Shown here piece by piece: positions 16,440 through 25,073 of a stretch of 53,448 nucleotides of DNA. Position 1 is the first letter of the stretch. Each line of letters begins with the position of its first letter. Below the pieces are notes generated by a model. That model did not search any database. It was not told the DNA's origin and worked only from the letters and a program-made list of their open reading frames with translations. The stretch spans positions 1 through 53,448 of the forward strand of contig DAIMZO010000013.1 in assembly GCA_036733925.1 (NCBI GenBank), read 5' to 3'. A program made the position numbers and the translations under genes. Origin of the DNA: UBA2897 sp036733925. GTDB taxonomy: Bacteria; Bacillota; Negativicutes; Selenomonadales; Selenomonadaceae.

Positions 16440-16921
16440 GATGCCCTTATTGTAAAGAACCGGACAGCCGGGTCGTGGATTCCCGCGCGGCGGAGGATGG
16501 GACGACCATCCGGCGCCGCAGGGAGTGCCCGAAATGCGGGCGGCGGTTCACGACCTACGAGGTCGTCGAACGTCTGCCGCTCATGGTCGTCAAGCACGAC
16601 GGCCGCCGCGAGCCGTTCAGCGCGGACAAGATCCGCCACGGCATCATCCGTTCCTGCGACAAGCGGAATATCTCGATGGAGCGCATCAATGCGCTCGTGC
16701 GTTCCATCGAGACTGAGATCCGCAACACGATGGAGCAGGAAGTCCCGTCGCGGCGCATCGGCGCGCTCGTCATGGAGAAGCTCAAGGACTTCGACGAGGT
16801 CGCCTATATCCGTTTCGCCTCGGTCTACCGCAAGTTCGATGATATCAGCAATTTCATCGAGGAGCTGAAGGAACTGCAGGCGCGGAAAAAGGACGGTACC
16901 GGCGGGGCTGGACGGGAATAA
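16436..16921 (+). CDS. nrdR: Transcriptional repressor NrdR
   Basis: NrdR represses ribonucleotide reductase genes when dATP is high. The 161-aa protein has the N-terminal zinc ribbon with Cys3, Cys6, Cys31 and Cys34, then an ATP-cone domain starting near residue 48 (LMVVKHDGRREPF). Length is typical. ATG 16436 overlaps the ygiQ stop and is preceded by GAGGAGGGGAAG. No nrd genes are in the window, so its targets lie elsewhere. Confidence 0.95.
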   Translation: MRCPYCKEPDSRVVDSRAAEDGTTIRRRRECPKCGRRFTTYEVVERLPLMVVKHDGRREPFSADKIRHGIIRSCDKRNISMERINALVRSIETEIRNTMEQEVPSRRIGALVMEKLKDFDEVAYIRFASVYRKFDDISNFIEELKELQARKKDGTGGAGRE

Positions 16922-16927
16922 GGCGGC

Positions 16928-18688
16928 ATGGACTGGGAACTAAGCAAGAAACTGAAGGAAACCCTCGCGGCGGAGCAGGGATACTATAAATTCCCCGCTG
17001 GCACGCGCACGCGCGTTGCCCTGGTCTATCCGAATACCTATTTCGTCGGCATGTCGAATCTCGGCCTGCATGTCATCTACGAGCTGCTGAACACCCGCGG
17101 GGATATCGCCTGCGAGCGCGCGTTCCTGCCGGAGCGGAAGGACTGGATCCGTTACCAGAATACGCGCACGCCAATCCTGACGGTCGAGAACCAGTCTCCG
17201 GTCGCGGATTTCGCGATGCTGGCCTTTGTCGTTTCGTTCGAAATGGATTATTTCCATATCCTGTCGATGCTGATGGCAAGCCATGTCGAAGTTCATGCGG
17301 AGCAGCGCGGCGAACGCGATCCGCTGATCATCGCGGGCGGGCCGTGCGCGACGTTCAACCCGGAGCCGCTCGCCCCGTTCTTTGATGCGTTCGTCATCGG
17401 CGAGGGCGAGGCCGTCCTGCCGAAGCTCATGGACACTTGGCAGCAGGCACGGCGCGAGGGCTGCAGCCGCGCGGAGATCCTCGAGCGCCTCGCCGTGCTG
17501 CCCGGCGTCTACGTGCCATCCTGCTATACGGTATCTTATCATGCGGACGGCCGCGTAGAGGCCATTGCACCGAAGCCCGGCAGCCCGGCGCCGGCATCTA
17601 TTTCGCGGCAGTGGGTGCACAATCTCGACGCGTATCCGGCGCATACCGTCGTCGTGACGGACAATACGGAGTTCAATTTCTACCTGATTGAGACGGCACG
17701 GGGCTGCGGCCGGCACTGCCGGTTCTGCATGGCCGGCTACTGTTTCCGCCGACCGCGGAACCGTTCGCTGTCCGTGGTCGAGCAGGAGGTCGACGCGGCG
17801 AAGCCGTTCGGCAAGAAGATTGGCCTGATGGGCGCGGCGATTTCGGATTACCCGGAGGTCGACGCGCTGACCAGCTACATCCAGCAGGCCGGCCTGCCGA
17901 TGTCGGTCGCGTCGTTCCGTGCGGACTCTGTGACAAAGCCGCTCGTCGCGTCGCTCGCGGCGTCGGGGCTGAAGACCCTGACGCTCGCGCCGGAGGCCGG
18001 TAGCGCGCGCCTGCGCGCGGTCATCAACAAGGGTATCGAGGAGGAGGATCTGTTCCGCGCCATGCATCTCGGCATCGCGGCAGGAATCCGCAACTTCCGC
18101 CTGTACCTGATGGTCGGCCTGCCCTTTGAGACCGATGAGGACATCGAGGCGATGGTCGACCTCGCGAACCGGCTGAAGGACGAGATGGAGGCAAACGGCG
18201 CGCACGGACTCCTGACGCTTTCCGTGAATCCGTTCATCCCGAAGCCGTTCACGCCATTCCAATGGCTGCCGATGTGCGACAAGAAAACGGTAGAGAAGCG
18301 CCTGAAATACCTCGAGAAAACGCTCCGGAAGCGCCGCGGCATCGAGGTCAACATCGAATCGCCGAAAGAAGCCTACGTGCAGGAGGTGCTGTCCCGTGGG
18401 GACCGGCGCGTCGGAGAGGCCCTGTATCTCGCCTGTGAGCGCGGCGGCAGCAAGGCGTTCAAGCGCGCGCTCAAGATGTGCAAGCTGGATCCCTCGTTCT
18501 ACCTTTATCGGGAGCGCAGGGAGGATGAGGTCTTCCCTTGGGAGATGCTCGACATGGGCGTGCGGAAAAACTATCTTTATCACGAGATTGCGAAGGCAGA
18601 GGCCGGCGAGGCGACGCGGCAATGCTTCGAGGGATGCCTGCGCTGCGGCGTCTGCAGCCTTGACGATTACGCGGTCTGCCGCCCGTAA
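16928..18688 (+). CDS. TIGR03960-type B12-binding-like/radical SAM protein
   Basis: This 586-aa protein has an N-terminal B12-binding-like fold region (about 25-200) and a radical SAM core with C260, C264 and C267 in CGRHCRFC. It ends in a cysteine-rich C-terminus (CLRCGVC, then a last Cys in AVCRP) that may hold a second cluster. It matches the family that in many Firmicutes is followed by a DUF2344 protein and ribonuclease G. Here that partner is absent and pgeF follows. The biochemical role is not established. ATG 16928 lies 6 bases after nrdR. Confidence 0.88.
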   Translation: MDWELSKKLKETLAAEQGYYKFPAGTRTRVALVYPNTYFVGMSNLGLHVIYELLNTRGDIACERAFLPERKDWIRYQNTRTPILTVENQSPVADFAMLAFVVSFEMDYFHILSMLMASHVEVHAEQRGERDPLIIAGGPCATFNPEPLAPFFDAFVIGEGEAVLPKLMDTWQQARREGCSRAEILERLAVLPGVYVPSCYTVSYHADGRVEAIAPKPGSPAPASISRQWVHNLDAYPAHTVVVTDNTEFNFYLIETARGCGRHCRFCMAGYCFRRPRNRSLSVVEQEVDAAKPFGKKIGLMGAAISDYPEVDALTSYIQQAGLPMSVASFRADSVTKPLVASLAASGLKTLTLAPEAGSARLRAVINKGIEEEDLFRAMHLGIAAGIRNFRLYLMVGLPFETDEDIEAMVDLANRLKDEMEANGAHGLLTLSVNPFIPKPFTPFQWLPMCDKKTVEKRLKYLEKTLRKRRGIEVNIESPKEAYVQEVLSRGDRRVGEALYLACERGGSKAFKRALKMCKLDPSFYLYRERREDEVFPWEMLDMGVRKNYLYHEIAKAEAGEATRQCFEGCLRCGVCSLDDYAVCRP

Positions 18689-18742
18689 AAAGCGGCTAGC
18701 ATCGGCCATGCATCGATTTCAATCTGTTGGAGGCGGGTATTC

Positions 18743-19564
18743 ATGAGCTATATCTTAGAGCATCGGGGCGAAAATATCTGGCGGGGACATTTCACGCTGT
18801 TCCCGGATGACGTGGCCGTGCACGGCGTTTCGGGCCGGCTCGGCGGCGTCAGCAAGGCGCCGTATGATTCGCTGAATCTCGGCCTGCATGTGCAGGACGA
18901 CGCGGAAAACGTATGGGAGAACCGCAAGCGCTTTTTCCATTCGCTCGGACTGGATGCGGAAAAGCTCGTGACGCCGGAACAGGTTCATGGCGACCATATC
19001 GAGCGCGTGACGATGGCGGATGCCGGGCGCGGGGCGAAGGACTATGGGGAATGCATCCCGCAGACCGACGCGCTGATCACGGACGAGCCTGGACTGCCGC
19101 TGATGCTCTGCTTCGCGGACTGCACGCCGATTTTCCTGCTCGATCCGGAGCACCATGCGGCAGGGCTCGTACATGGCGGCTGGAAAGGCACGGTCGCACG
19201 GCTCGCCGGAAAGACGGTGCAGCGCATGGGTGAGGAATTCGGCACGAAGCCTGAGAATCTGCTCGCCGGCATCGGCCCGGCCATCGGGCCATGCTGCTAT
19301 GAAATCGGGAAGGAGACCGAGGCGCGGTTCCGCGAGGCCTTCCCGGGACATGAGAAAATCTTCACGCCGCGCGACGAGGAGACAGGCAAGGTGCATGTGA
19401 ATCTGTGGGAGGCAAACGCCATCGCGCTGCGCGATGCGGGCGTGCCGGATACGCAGATTGACCGCGCGGAAACCTGCACCTCCTGCGAGCACAAATGGTA
19501 TTTCTCCTACCGTGCGGACGGAGGCCGTACCGGGCGCCATGCCGCGGTCATCGCGCTGCGCTGA
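18743..19564 (+). CDS. pgeF: Peptidoglycan editing factor PgeF (YfiH/polyphenol-oxidase family)
   Basis: PgeF-type enzymes remove wrongly built muropeptide precursors; the family was earlier called multicopper or polyphenol oxidase. The 273-aa product has the family motifs EQVHGD, CFADCTP and HGGWKG, which supply the metal-binding His and Cys, plus CCYEIG and a C-terminal CTSCEHKWYFSYRADGG. ATG 18743 follows TTGGAGGCGGG. It sits at the front of the division cluster, where it is common in Firmicutes. Confidence 0.9.
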   Translation: MSYILEHRGENIWRGHFTLFPDDVAVHGVSGRLGGVSKAPYDSLNLGLHVQDDAENVWENRKRFFHSLGLDAEKLVTPEQVHGDHIERVTMADAGRGAKDYGECIPQTDALITDEPGLPLMLCFADCTPIFLLDPEHHAAGLVHGGWKGTVARLAGKTVQRMGEEFGTKPENLLAGIGPAIGPCCYEIGKETEARFREAFPGHEKIFTPRDEETGKVHVNLWEANAIALRDAGVPDTQIDRAETCTSCEHKWYFSYRADGGRTGRHAAVIALR

Positions 19565-19580
19565 AATTCACCGGATCAGC

Positions 19581-19620
19581 AAATCAATCGTCAATCATCG
19601 TCAATCATCATCAATCAAAG
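19581..19620 (+). repeat. 10-bp tandem repeat before yggS
   Basis: Three and a half copies of a unit like TCAATCATCG (19591-19600, 19601-19610, 19611-19620, and a diverged copy at 19581-19590). They lie between pgeF and yggS, and the last copy carries the AAAGG that may serve as the yggS ribosome site. Confidence 0.8.
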
Positions 19621-19635
19621 GATGTGTGTGGGTCT

Positions 19636-20328
19636 ATGATAGCGGAAAATTATCAGAAGGTATTGGATGAGATCGAGGCCGCGAAGGCGCGCCGCACGCG
19701 CGTGCCGAAGGACGCGCCGGTACAGCTCATCGCGGTCACGAAGAACCACGATGTCGAGGCCATGCGTGAGGCCATCGACGCCGGCGCGACGGATGTCGGG
19801 GAGAACCGCGTACAGGAAGCCATGAAGAAACTGCCAATCCTTGACCGCGAGGTCACCTGGCACCTGATCGGGCATCTGCAGACGAACAAGGCGAAACACG
19901 CGGTCGAGCATTTCTCGCTGATTCATTCGGTCGACACGCCGCATCTCGCACGCGCCATCGACAAGGAAGCCTCAAAGATCGGCAAGGTGCAGGATATCCT
20001 CGTGCAGGTCAATCTCGCTAAGGAAGACAGCAAATCGGGTGTCTACAAAGAGGATCTGCGCCCATTGCTCGAGCTCACCGACGAACTGCCGAATGTCTGC
20101 CTGCGCGGGCTCATGCTCATCGCGCCGAATTACGACGATGTCGAGCAATGCCGCCCGCTCTTCCATGAAATGTATGAAATTTTCCAGAAAGTAAAGGAAT
20201 CTCCATTCCAGACGGCGAATATAACATATTTATCAATGGGTATGACCCATGACTACCGCATCGCGGTAGAGGAAGGCGCGAATATGGTGCGCGTCGGTAC
20301 CGCAATATTCGGCCCCCGCCAATACTAA
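19636..20328 (+). CDS. YggS-family pyridoxal phosphate homeostasis protein
   Basis: YggS/PLPBP proteins bind pyridoxal phosphate and help keep B6 vitamers balanced; no catalysis is established. The 230-aa product shows LIAVTKNHDVEAM with the PLP lysine, GENRVQE, HLIGHLQTNK and the late SMGMTHDYRIAV. ATG 19636 is the family start. The ribosome site is weak (AAAGG about 14 bases away); an in-frame GTG at 19624 is the alternative. It is the usual neighbour of sepF in Firmicutes. Confidence 0.92.
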   Translation: MIAENYQKVLDEIEAAKARRTRVPKDAPVQLIAVTKNHDVEAMREAIDAGATDVGENRVQEAMKKLPILDREVTWHLIGHLQTNKAKHAVEHFSLIHSVDTPHLARAIDKEASKIGKVQDILVQVNLAKEDSKSGVYKEDLRPLLELTDELPNVCLRGLMLIAPNYDDVEQCRPLFHEMYEIFQKVKESPFQTANITYLSMGMTHDYRIAVEEGANMVRVGTAIFGPRQY

Positions 20329-20341
20329 GAGGAGTGGGAAC

Positions 20342-20872
20342 ATGAGTTTTGTAGATAAATTCTGTACGAAGATCGGTCTGATGGATCCGATGGATCGCGA
20401 AGAGGAGAAGAAGCTCGAAGAGGAAGAAGAAGAGCTCGAGCGGCAGGAACGCGAAGAGCAGGCGGAAAAGAGAGAGCGCGAGCGTGAAAAGAGGCTGAGA
20501 GATATGGAAGGACCGCGAAATGTCGTGAACCTGCATCCGTCGCAGGCTGGTGCGGGCAAGAACAATGTCGTGCAGGCGAAGATGCGCGTGATCGTCATCG
20601 AGCCGAAGTCGTTTGATGACGCACAGCAGGTCGCGAACAATCTGCGTGAGAAGAAGCCCGTCGTGATCAACTTCGAGAACACGGAGGAGAACGCGGCGAA
20701 GCGCATCATCGATTTCATCAGCGGCACGACCTACGCGCTCGATGGCGAGATCAAGAAAGTCGGGCACAATGTATTCCTCTGCGCGCCTTCGAATGTCAAT
20801 GTGACCTATACGGAGGAAGAGCGCAAGGTCTCGGCGGAAATGCCGTGGCTCGGCGGTACAGATAAGAAATAA
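20342..20872 (+). CDS. sepF: Cell division protein SepF
   Basis: SepF anchors FtsZ to the membrane and shapes the septum. The 176-aa protein has a membrane-targeting N-terminus (MSFVDKFCTKIGLMD), a long Glu/Arg-rich charged helix (about 20-55) and the globular SepF domain (about 80-160) with VIVIEPKSFDDAQ and KPVVINFENT. ATG 20342 follows AGAGGAG. It lies 13 bases after yggS, in the conserved division cluster. Confidence 0.94.
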   Translation: MSFVDKFCTKIGLMDPMDREEEKKLEEEEEELERQEREEQAEKREREREKRLRDMEGPRNVVNLHPSQAGAGKNNVVQAKMRVIVIEPKSFDDAQQVANNLREKKPVVINFENTEENAAKRIIDFISGTTYALDGEIKKVGHNVFLCAPSNVNVTYTEEERKVSAEMPWLGGTDKK

Positions 20873-20886
20873 AGGCTGATTCAGAT

Positions 20887-21681
20887 ATGGCAAGTGAACA
20901 AAGAGAGAAGATCCTGCGTTATTATAAGGGCACCGAAGGCGAGGAGGCCGCAGTCCTGCTCGTCGACCTCGCGGAGTCCGTGCAGAAAACGCAGAAATTC
21001 CGTCTGAGCAATTTCCTCGACCCGTTCGGGCAGGAAATCGCCGAGACGGTGGCGGCGAACTACGACGGGATCCGCGTGGATTTCGATGGCGGATATCCGG
21101 GGGCGGAGCGCGCGCGGGCGATGTTCGTGCACGAGGATTTCCCGGGGACGCCGACGGGATTCGATATCGCGTGCGTCGAGGCGAAGTGGAACGGGCAGTT
21201 CGCGCGGCTCGGGCACCGCGATGTGCTCGGGTCGCTGATGGGGCTCGGCATCGAGCGGGACCGCATCGGGGATCTGCTCGTGACGAACGACTCCGTGCGC
21301 ATTCTATGCGACACGAAGATGCAGCAGTTCCTGCTCGAGAACCTGACGCGGATCGGCAATGTATCCGTCACCCTTTCCGAGGCGGATACCGCGGACATCC
21401 AGCCGAAGGAGGAGCATGTCAAGGAAATCCGCACGACCGTCGCGTCGCTGCGGGTCGATTCGATTGCAGCTTCCGGCTTCGGGTCATCGCGGAGCCGCGC
21501 GGCGGCGGATATCGCGGCGGATAAACTGAAGCTGAACTGGCAGCCCGTGAAGCACGCATCGCAGACGGTCAAAGAGGGCGATATGCTCTCGATGCGCGGG
21601 CGCGGAAGGCTCGAAGTCGCGGAGATTCGCGGCACGACGAAGAAAGGCCGCACGGTCGTCGTCCTGAAACGATACTTATAA
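20887..21681 (+). CDS. ylmH: YlmH-type RNA-binding S4 domain protein
   Basis: YlmH binds RNA and ribosomes and is clustered with division genes. The 264-aa protein has the N-terminal YlmH domain (about 1-180) and a C-terminal S4 domain (about 190-255) with the basic SRSRAAADIAADKLKLNW helix and a GDMLSMRGRGR turn. ATG 20887 is 14 bases after sepF. The ylmG/YggT gene usually between sepF and ylmH is missing here. Confidence 0.9.
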   Translation: MASEQREKILRYYKGTEGEEAAVLLVDLAESVQKTQKFRLSNFLDPFGQEIAETVAANYDGIRVDFDGGYPGAERARAMFVHEDFPGTPTGFDIACVEAKWNGQFARLGHRDVLGSLMGLGIERDRIGDLLVTNDSVRILCDTKMQQFLLENLTRIGNVSVTLSEADTADIQPKEEHVKEIRTTVASLRVDSIAASGFGSSRSRAAADIAADKLKLNWQPVKHASQTVKEGDMLSMRGRGRLEVAEIRGTTKKGRTVVVLKRYL

Positions 21682-21739
21682 ATGTAAATGCACTTTCATG
21701 AAATTTGAGACAGAATCGGGAAGAAACAGAGGGATTGCA

Positions 21740-22363
21740 TTGCTGACACCAATCGACATACACAACAAAGAATTCAAACGCAGTTTCCGCGGCTATGACG
21801 AGGATGAGATTGATGACTTCCTCGATCAGGTCGTCAACGATTACGAGCATCTGTTCCGCGAGAACGAAAAGCTCAAGGAGGAGCTTGAGCAGTCGAAGAA
21901 ACGCGTGGAACAGTACACGACGCTTGAGGATTCCATCAAGGACTCGCTGACGCTTGCGCAGAAGACGGCGACGGAGTATACGGCGCACGCGAAGCAGGAA
22001 GCAGATACCATGCGCGAGAACGCCGCGAAGGAATGCCAGAACCTCCGCCGCGAAGCGGAGATGCAGGCGCAGAAGCGCATCGCCGAATCAAGGGAGAATG
22101 TCCGCGCCATCGTCGCGGAGTACGAGCGTCTCGTGCAGGAAAAGAACCAGTTCCTGCGCCGCATGCAGACGATGCTCGAAGGCGAGCTTGCAGACGTGAA
22201 GGACACTCTTTCCGCCATGCCGGATGCAGAGACGCGAAAGGTCGAGAAGGATTCCGTGAAATCCCTGCTCGAGGATGAAGAACTGCCAGCGGCAGACTCT
22301 GAGACGAAAGCGGAAAATGCAGACTTTGCAGGGTCCGGGCATGCAGAAGGACAGGAGGGCTGA
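21740..22363 (+). CDS. divIVA: DivIVA-domain protein
   Basis: DivIVA proteins bind curved membrane at septa and poles and recruit partners. I start at TTG 21740, which gives the family N-terminus (LTPIDIHNKEFKRSF) and has AGAGGG 6 bases upstream. The frame also opens at 21698, but that adds 14 residues unlike DivIVA. The 207-aa protein has the membrane-binding domain (1-60) and a long coiled coil (about 30-165) with a charged tail. It lies 58 bases after ylmH and 5 before lspA. Confidence 0.92.
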   Translation: MLTPIDIHNKEFKRSFRGYDEDEIDDFLDQVVNDYEHLFRENEKLKEELEQSKKRVEQYTTLEDSIKDSLTLAQKTATEYTAHAKQEADTMRENAAKECQNLRREAEMQAQKRIAESRENVRAIVAEYERLVQEKNQFLRRMQTMLEGELADVKDTLSAMPDAETRKVEKDSVKSLLEDEELPAADSETKAENADFAGSGHAEGQEG

Positions 22364-22368
22364 CCGCG

Positions 22369-22812
22369 TTGCTCGCTGCGCTTCTTTTTCTATTGATTCT
22401 GGTCGTCGACCAATGCACGAAATTCGTGATTCAGATGCAGATGATACCGGGGCAGAGCTGGGATGTGATCGTACCGGTTTTCTCCCTGACCTACGTATTG
22501 AATCCAGGAGCCGCGTTCGGCATACTCGAACACCAGCGCTTTTTCTTTGTGTTTGCTTGCGTCGTGCTCATGGCCCTGTTTCTGTACTTCTATCCGAGAC
22601 TGCGGCGGCAAAGCCCATGGCTGCACTATGGCTGCGTCATCATGCTAGCCGGGGCGGTCGGGAATATGCTGGACCGGATCCGCACGGGCCTTGTCGTCGA
22701 TTTCTTTGACTTCCATTTCTGGCCTGTGTTCAACGTCGCGGACATCGCGATCGTGCTCGGTGTGATGTCGATGGCCTATGCGATACTTTTTGGCAAGGAT
22801 GAGGAGAAATGA
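22369..22812 (+). CDS. lspA: Lipoprotein signal peptidase II
   Basis: LspA cleaves lipoprotein signal peptides at the inner membrane after lipid addition. The 147-aa protein has four hydrophobic segments and the catalytic aspartates D102 (GNMLDR) and D125 (FNVAD), along with NPGAAFG. The start is TTG 22369 after AGGAGGG. The N-terminus is short by a few residues against many homologues. Its stop overlaps the next ATG (ATGA). The lipoprotein at 7880-8761 is a possible client. Confidence 0.95.
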   Translation: MLAALLFLLILVVDQCTKFVIQMQMIPGQSWDVIVPVFSLTYVLNPGAAFGILEHQRFFFVFACVVLMALFLYFYPRLRRQSPWLHYGCVIMLAGAVGNMLDRIRTGLVVDFFDFHFWPVFNVADIAIVLGVMSMAYAILFGKDEEK

Positions 22813-23720
22813 ATCAGATTACGGCTGATCAGGACGGGGAGCGGCTCGATGTGTTCCTGACGCGCATCGAGCCAGCGCTCTCGCGTTCCCATGTTCAGAA
22901 GATCATCCGCGAGGGGGACGTGGCGGTCGCCGGAAAGCCGCGCAAGGCGAATTACAAGCTGAGTGCGGGCGATACGGTCTGCTACACGCTGCCAGCGCCA
23001 GAGCCGGTTTCCATCGAGCCGGAAGACATCCCGCTTGATATCCTCTACGAGGACGCGGACATCATCGTCGTGAACAAGGCCCGCGGCATGGTCGTTCACC
23101 CGGCGGCTGGCGTGACGCACGGGACGCTCGTCAACGCGCTGCTCTATCATTGCAGGGATCTATCCGGCATCAACGGAGAGATCCGTCCGGGCATCGTGCA
23201 CCGCCTCGATAAAGACACGTCGGGCGTCATGGTCTGCGCGAAGAATGACGCCGCGCATGTCAATCTCGCTGAGCAGATCCGGACCAAGAGCGCGCACCGG
23301 AAATACCTCGCCATCGTGCATGGCAATATCGTTCCGGAGCGCGGTGTCATCAAGGGCAATATCGGACGGCATCCGAAGGACCGCAAGAAGATGGCCATCG
23401 TGCGCGAGAATGGCAAGCCAGCTGTCACGCACTTTCAGGTGCTCGAGCGGTTCGGCCCGTATACGCTGGTCGAATGCCAGCTGGAGACCGGACGCACGCA
23501 TCAGATCCGCGTGCATATGGCGAGCATTGGTCATCCCGTTATCTGCGACCCGAAATATGGGCCGAAAAAGCAGGCGCCGTTCGCCATCCGGGGGCAGGCA
23601 CTGCACTCGCATACGCTCGAGCTCACGCACCCGCGCACCCGGGAGCGCATGACGTTCACGGCACCGCTGCCTGACGATATGAAGAAAATCCTAGAACAGC
23701 TGAGGAGGCTTCGTCCATGA
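22809..23720 (+). CDS. RluA-family pseudouridine synthase (RluD-like)
   Basis: The enzyme isomerises uridine to pseudouridine in rRNA, most likely 23S. The 303-aa protein has an N-terminal S4 domain (about 12-70) and the synthase domain with HRLDKDTSG, whose catalytic Asp is residue 134, plus TGRTHQIRVHM. ATG 22809 overlaps the lspA stop and its own stop overlaps pyrR, so lspA, this gene and pyrR are coupled. Exact target sites cannot be read from sequence. Confidence 0.92.
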   Translation: MNQITADQDGERLDVFLTRIEPALSRSHVQKIIREGDVAVAGKPRKANYKLSAGDTVCYTLPAPEPVSIEPEDIPLDILYEDADIIVVNKARGMVVHPAAGVTHGTLVNALLYHCRDLSGINGEIRPGIVHRLDKDTSGVMVCAKNDAAHVNLAEQIRTKSAHRKYLAIVHGNIVPERGVIKGNIGRHPKDRKKMAIVRENGKPAVTHFQVLERFGPYTLVECQLETGRTHQIRVHMASIGHPVICDPKYGPKKQAPFAIRGQALHSHTLELTHPRTRERMTFTAPLPDDMKKILEQLRRLRP

Positions 23721-24271
23721 AGAAATTCGTCGATAAGACCGTCCTGATGGATGCCGAGAGCATCCGCCGCGCGCTCACGCGCATTTCGCACGAAATCGTC
23801 GAGAAGAACAAGGGAACGGACAATCTGCTGCTCGTCGGCATCCGCACGCGCGGCGTGCCGCTCGCAGAACGGCTTGCGGACTGCATCGGCCGCATCGAGG
23901 GCAAGCGGCCGCCTGTCGGCGTCCTCGATATCACGCTCTACCGCGACGACCTCTCGACGCTTTCGCGCCAGCCCATCGTGCGGCCGACGGAACTGCCGGT
24001 CGACATCGACGGGAAGATCGTCGTCCTCACGGATGACGTCCTCTATACGGGGCGCACGATCCGCGCGGCGCTCGACGCGCTCATCGATATGGGCCGTCCG
24101 AAAGCCATCCAGCTCGCGGTGCTCATCGACCGCGGACATCGGGAGCTCCCCATCCGCGCAGATTTTGTCGGGAAGAATGTGCCGACTTCCTCCAGAGAAA
24201 CGGTCAGCGTGCATCTCAAGGGGACGGACGGGACGGAAAAAGTCGTGATCCGCGAACGCGTGGAGGAATAA
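23717..24271 (+). CDS. pyrR: PyrR bifunctional pyrimidine regulator / uracil phosphoribosyltransferase
   Basis: PyrR binds pyr mRNA when UMP is high and causes attenuation; it can also make UMP from uracil and PRPP. The 184-aa product shows LVGIRTRGVPLA, the PRPP loop LTDDVLYTGRT and DRGHRELPI. Length is normal. It ends the division/envelope run. No pyr biosynthesis genes follow in this window, so it acts on transcripts elsewhere. Confidence 0.94.
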   Translation: MKKFVDKTVLMDAESIRRALTRISHEIVEKNKGTDNLLLVGIRTRGVPLAERLADCIGRIEGKRPPVGVLDITLYRDDLSTLSRQPIVRPTELPVDIDGKIVVLTDDVLYTGRTIRAALDALIDMGRPKAIQLAVLIDRGHRELPIRADFVGKNVPTSSRETVSVHLKGTDGTEKVVIRERVEE

Positions 24272-24446
24272 CGCATAGATGCCCACAAGCTCTGCAGAAT
24301 GTTAATCCGATGTAAATTTTTTGTTGATGGACAAGGAATTTCATGTTAGACTATCTATGTTGAGCTTTTATGTGAGGCATTTTTGCCTAATCAGCAACAA
24401 AACAGGATAAAAATTGAAAAAGGCTTCTCCTGGGGAGGATGGAAAC

Positions 24447-25073
24447 GTGTTTAAGTTCAAGCAGAAGGACAATGAGTTCTTTGACTTGTTCGTCGAGAGC
24501 GCGAATTATTTCTACAAAGGCGCGCTGATGATGGACGAAGTGATGATGGATTACAGCAAAGCGCAGGACAAAATCAAGGAAATCGTTGACCTTGAACACG
24601 AAGCGGATGCCGTCAACGATAAGATTGTCGACAAGCTGAATCTGACGTTCATCACGCCGATTGACCGCGAGGATATCTATTCGCTGGCAAACGGTCTTGA
24701 CGATGGCGTAGACTTCCTGCAGGGAACCTTGCAGCGCATCGTAATGTACCGCACGGGCAAGGCGATGAGCGGCGCGGTATCGCTGACGAAGCTCATCATC
24801 GAGTGCGCCAAAGAGGTCATCAAGTCCTTTGAGCTGCTCAAGGACATCCGCAAGAATCAGGCGGTCATCCTCGAGTGCACGCGCAAGATTGGCCAGCTCG
24901 AAAGCGAGGGCGACCGCGTCTACCGCCACGAGGTTGCCTATCTGTTTGACAAGGAGAAGGATCCGATCGAGCTGATCAAATGGAAGGACATTCTGGAGGA
25001 TCTCGAGGAGACGTTGGATCATTGCGAGAAACTTTCCGATATGATCCGGGGAGTGGTAATGAAATATGCCTGA
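24447..25073 (+). CDS. PhoU-like DUF47 protein, partner of Pit
   Basis: Proteins of this family occur with Pit transporters and are thought to control phosphate uptake. The 208-aa product is all helical and acidic, with an E-D and E-H-E-A-D pattern (DLEHEADAVND; GQLESEGDRVY) like PhoU metal sites. I use GTG 24447, which has GGGGAGG 8 bases upstream, rather than TTG 24414. It overlaps pit by 8 bases. Role beyond the pairing is inferred. Confidence 0.9.
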   Translation: MFKFKQKDNEFFDLFVESANYFYKGALMMDEVMMDYSKAQDKIKEIVDLEHEADAVNDKIVDKLNLTFITPIDREDIYSLANGLDDGVDFLQGTLQRIVMYRTGKAMSGAVSLTKLIIECAKEVIKSFELLKDIRKNQAVILECTRKIGQLESEGDRVYRHEVAYLFDKEKDPIELIKWKDILEDLEETLDHCEKLSDMIRGVVMKYA

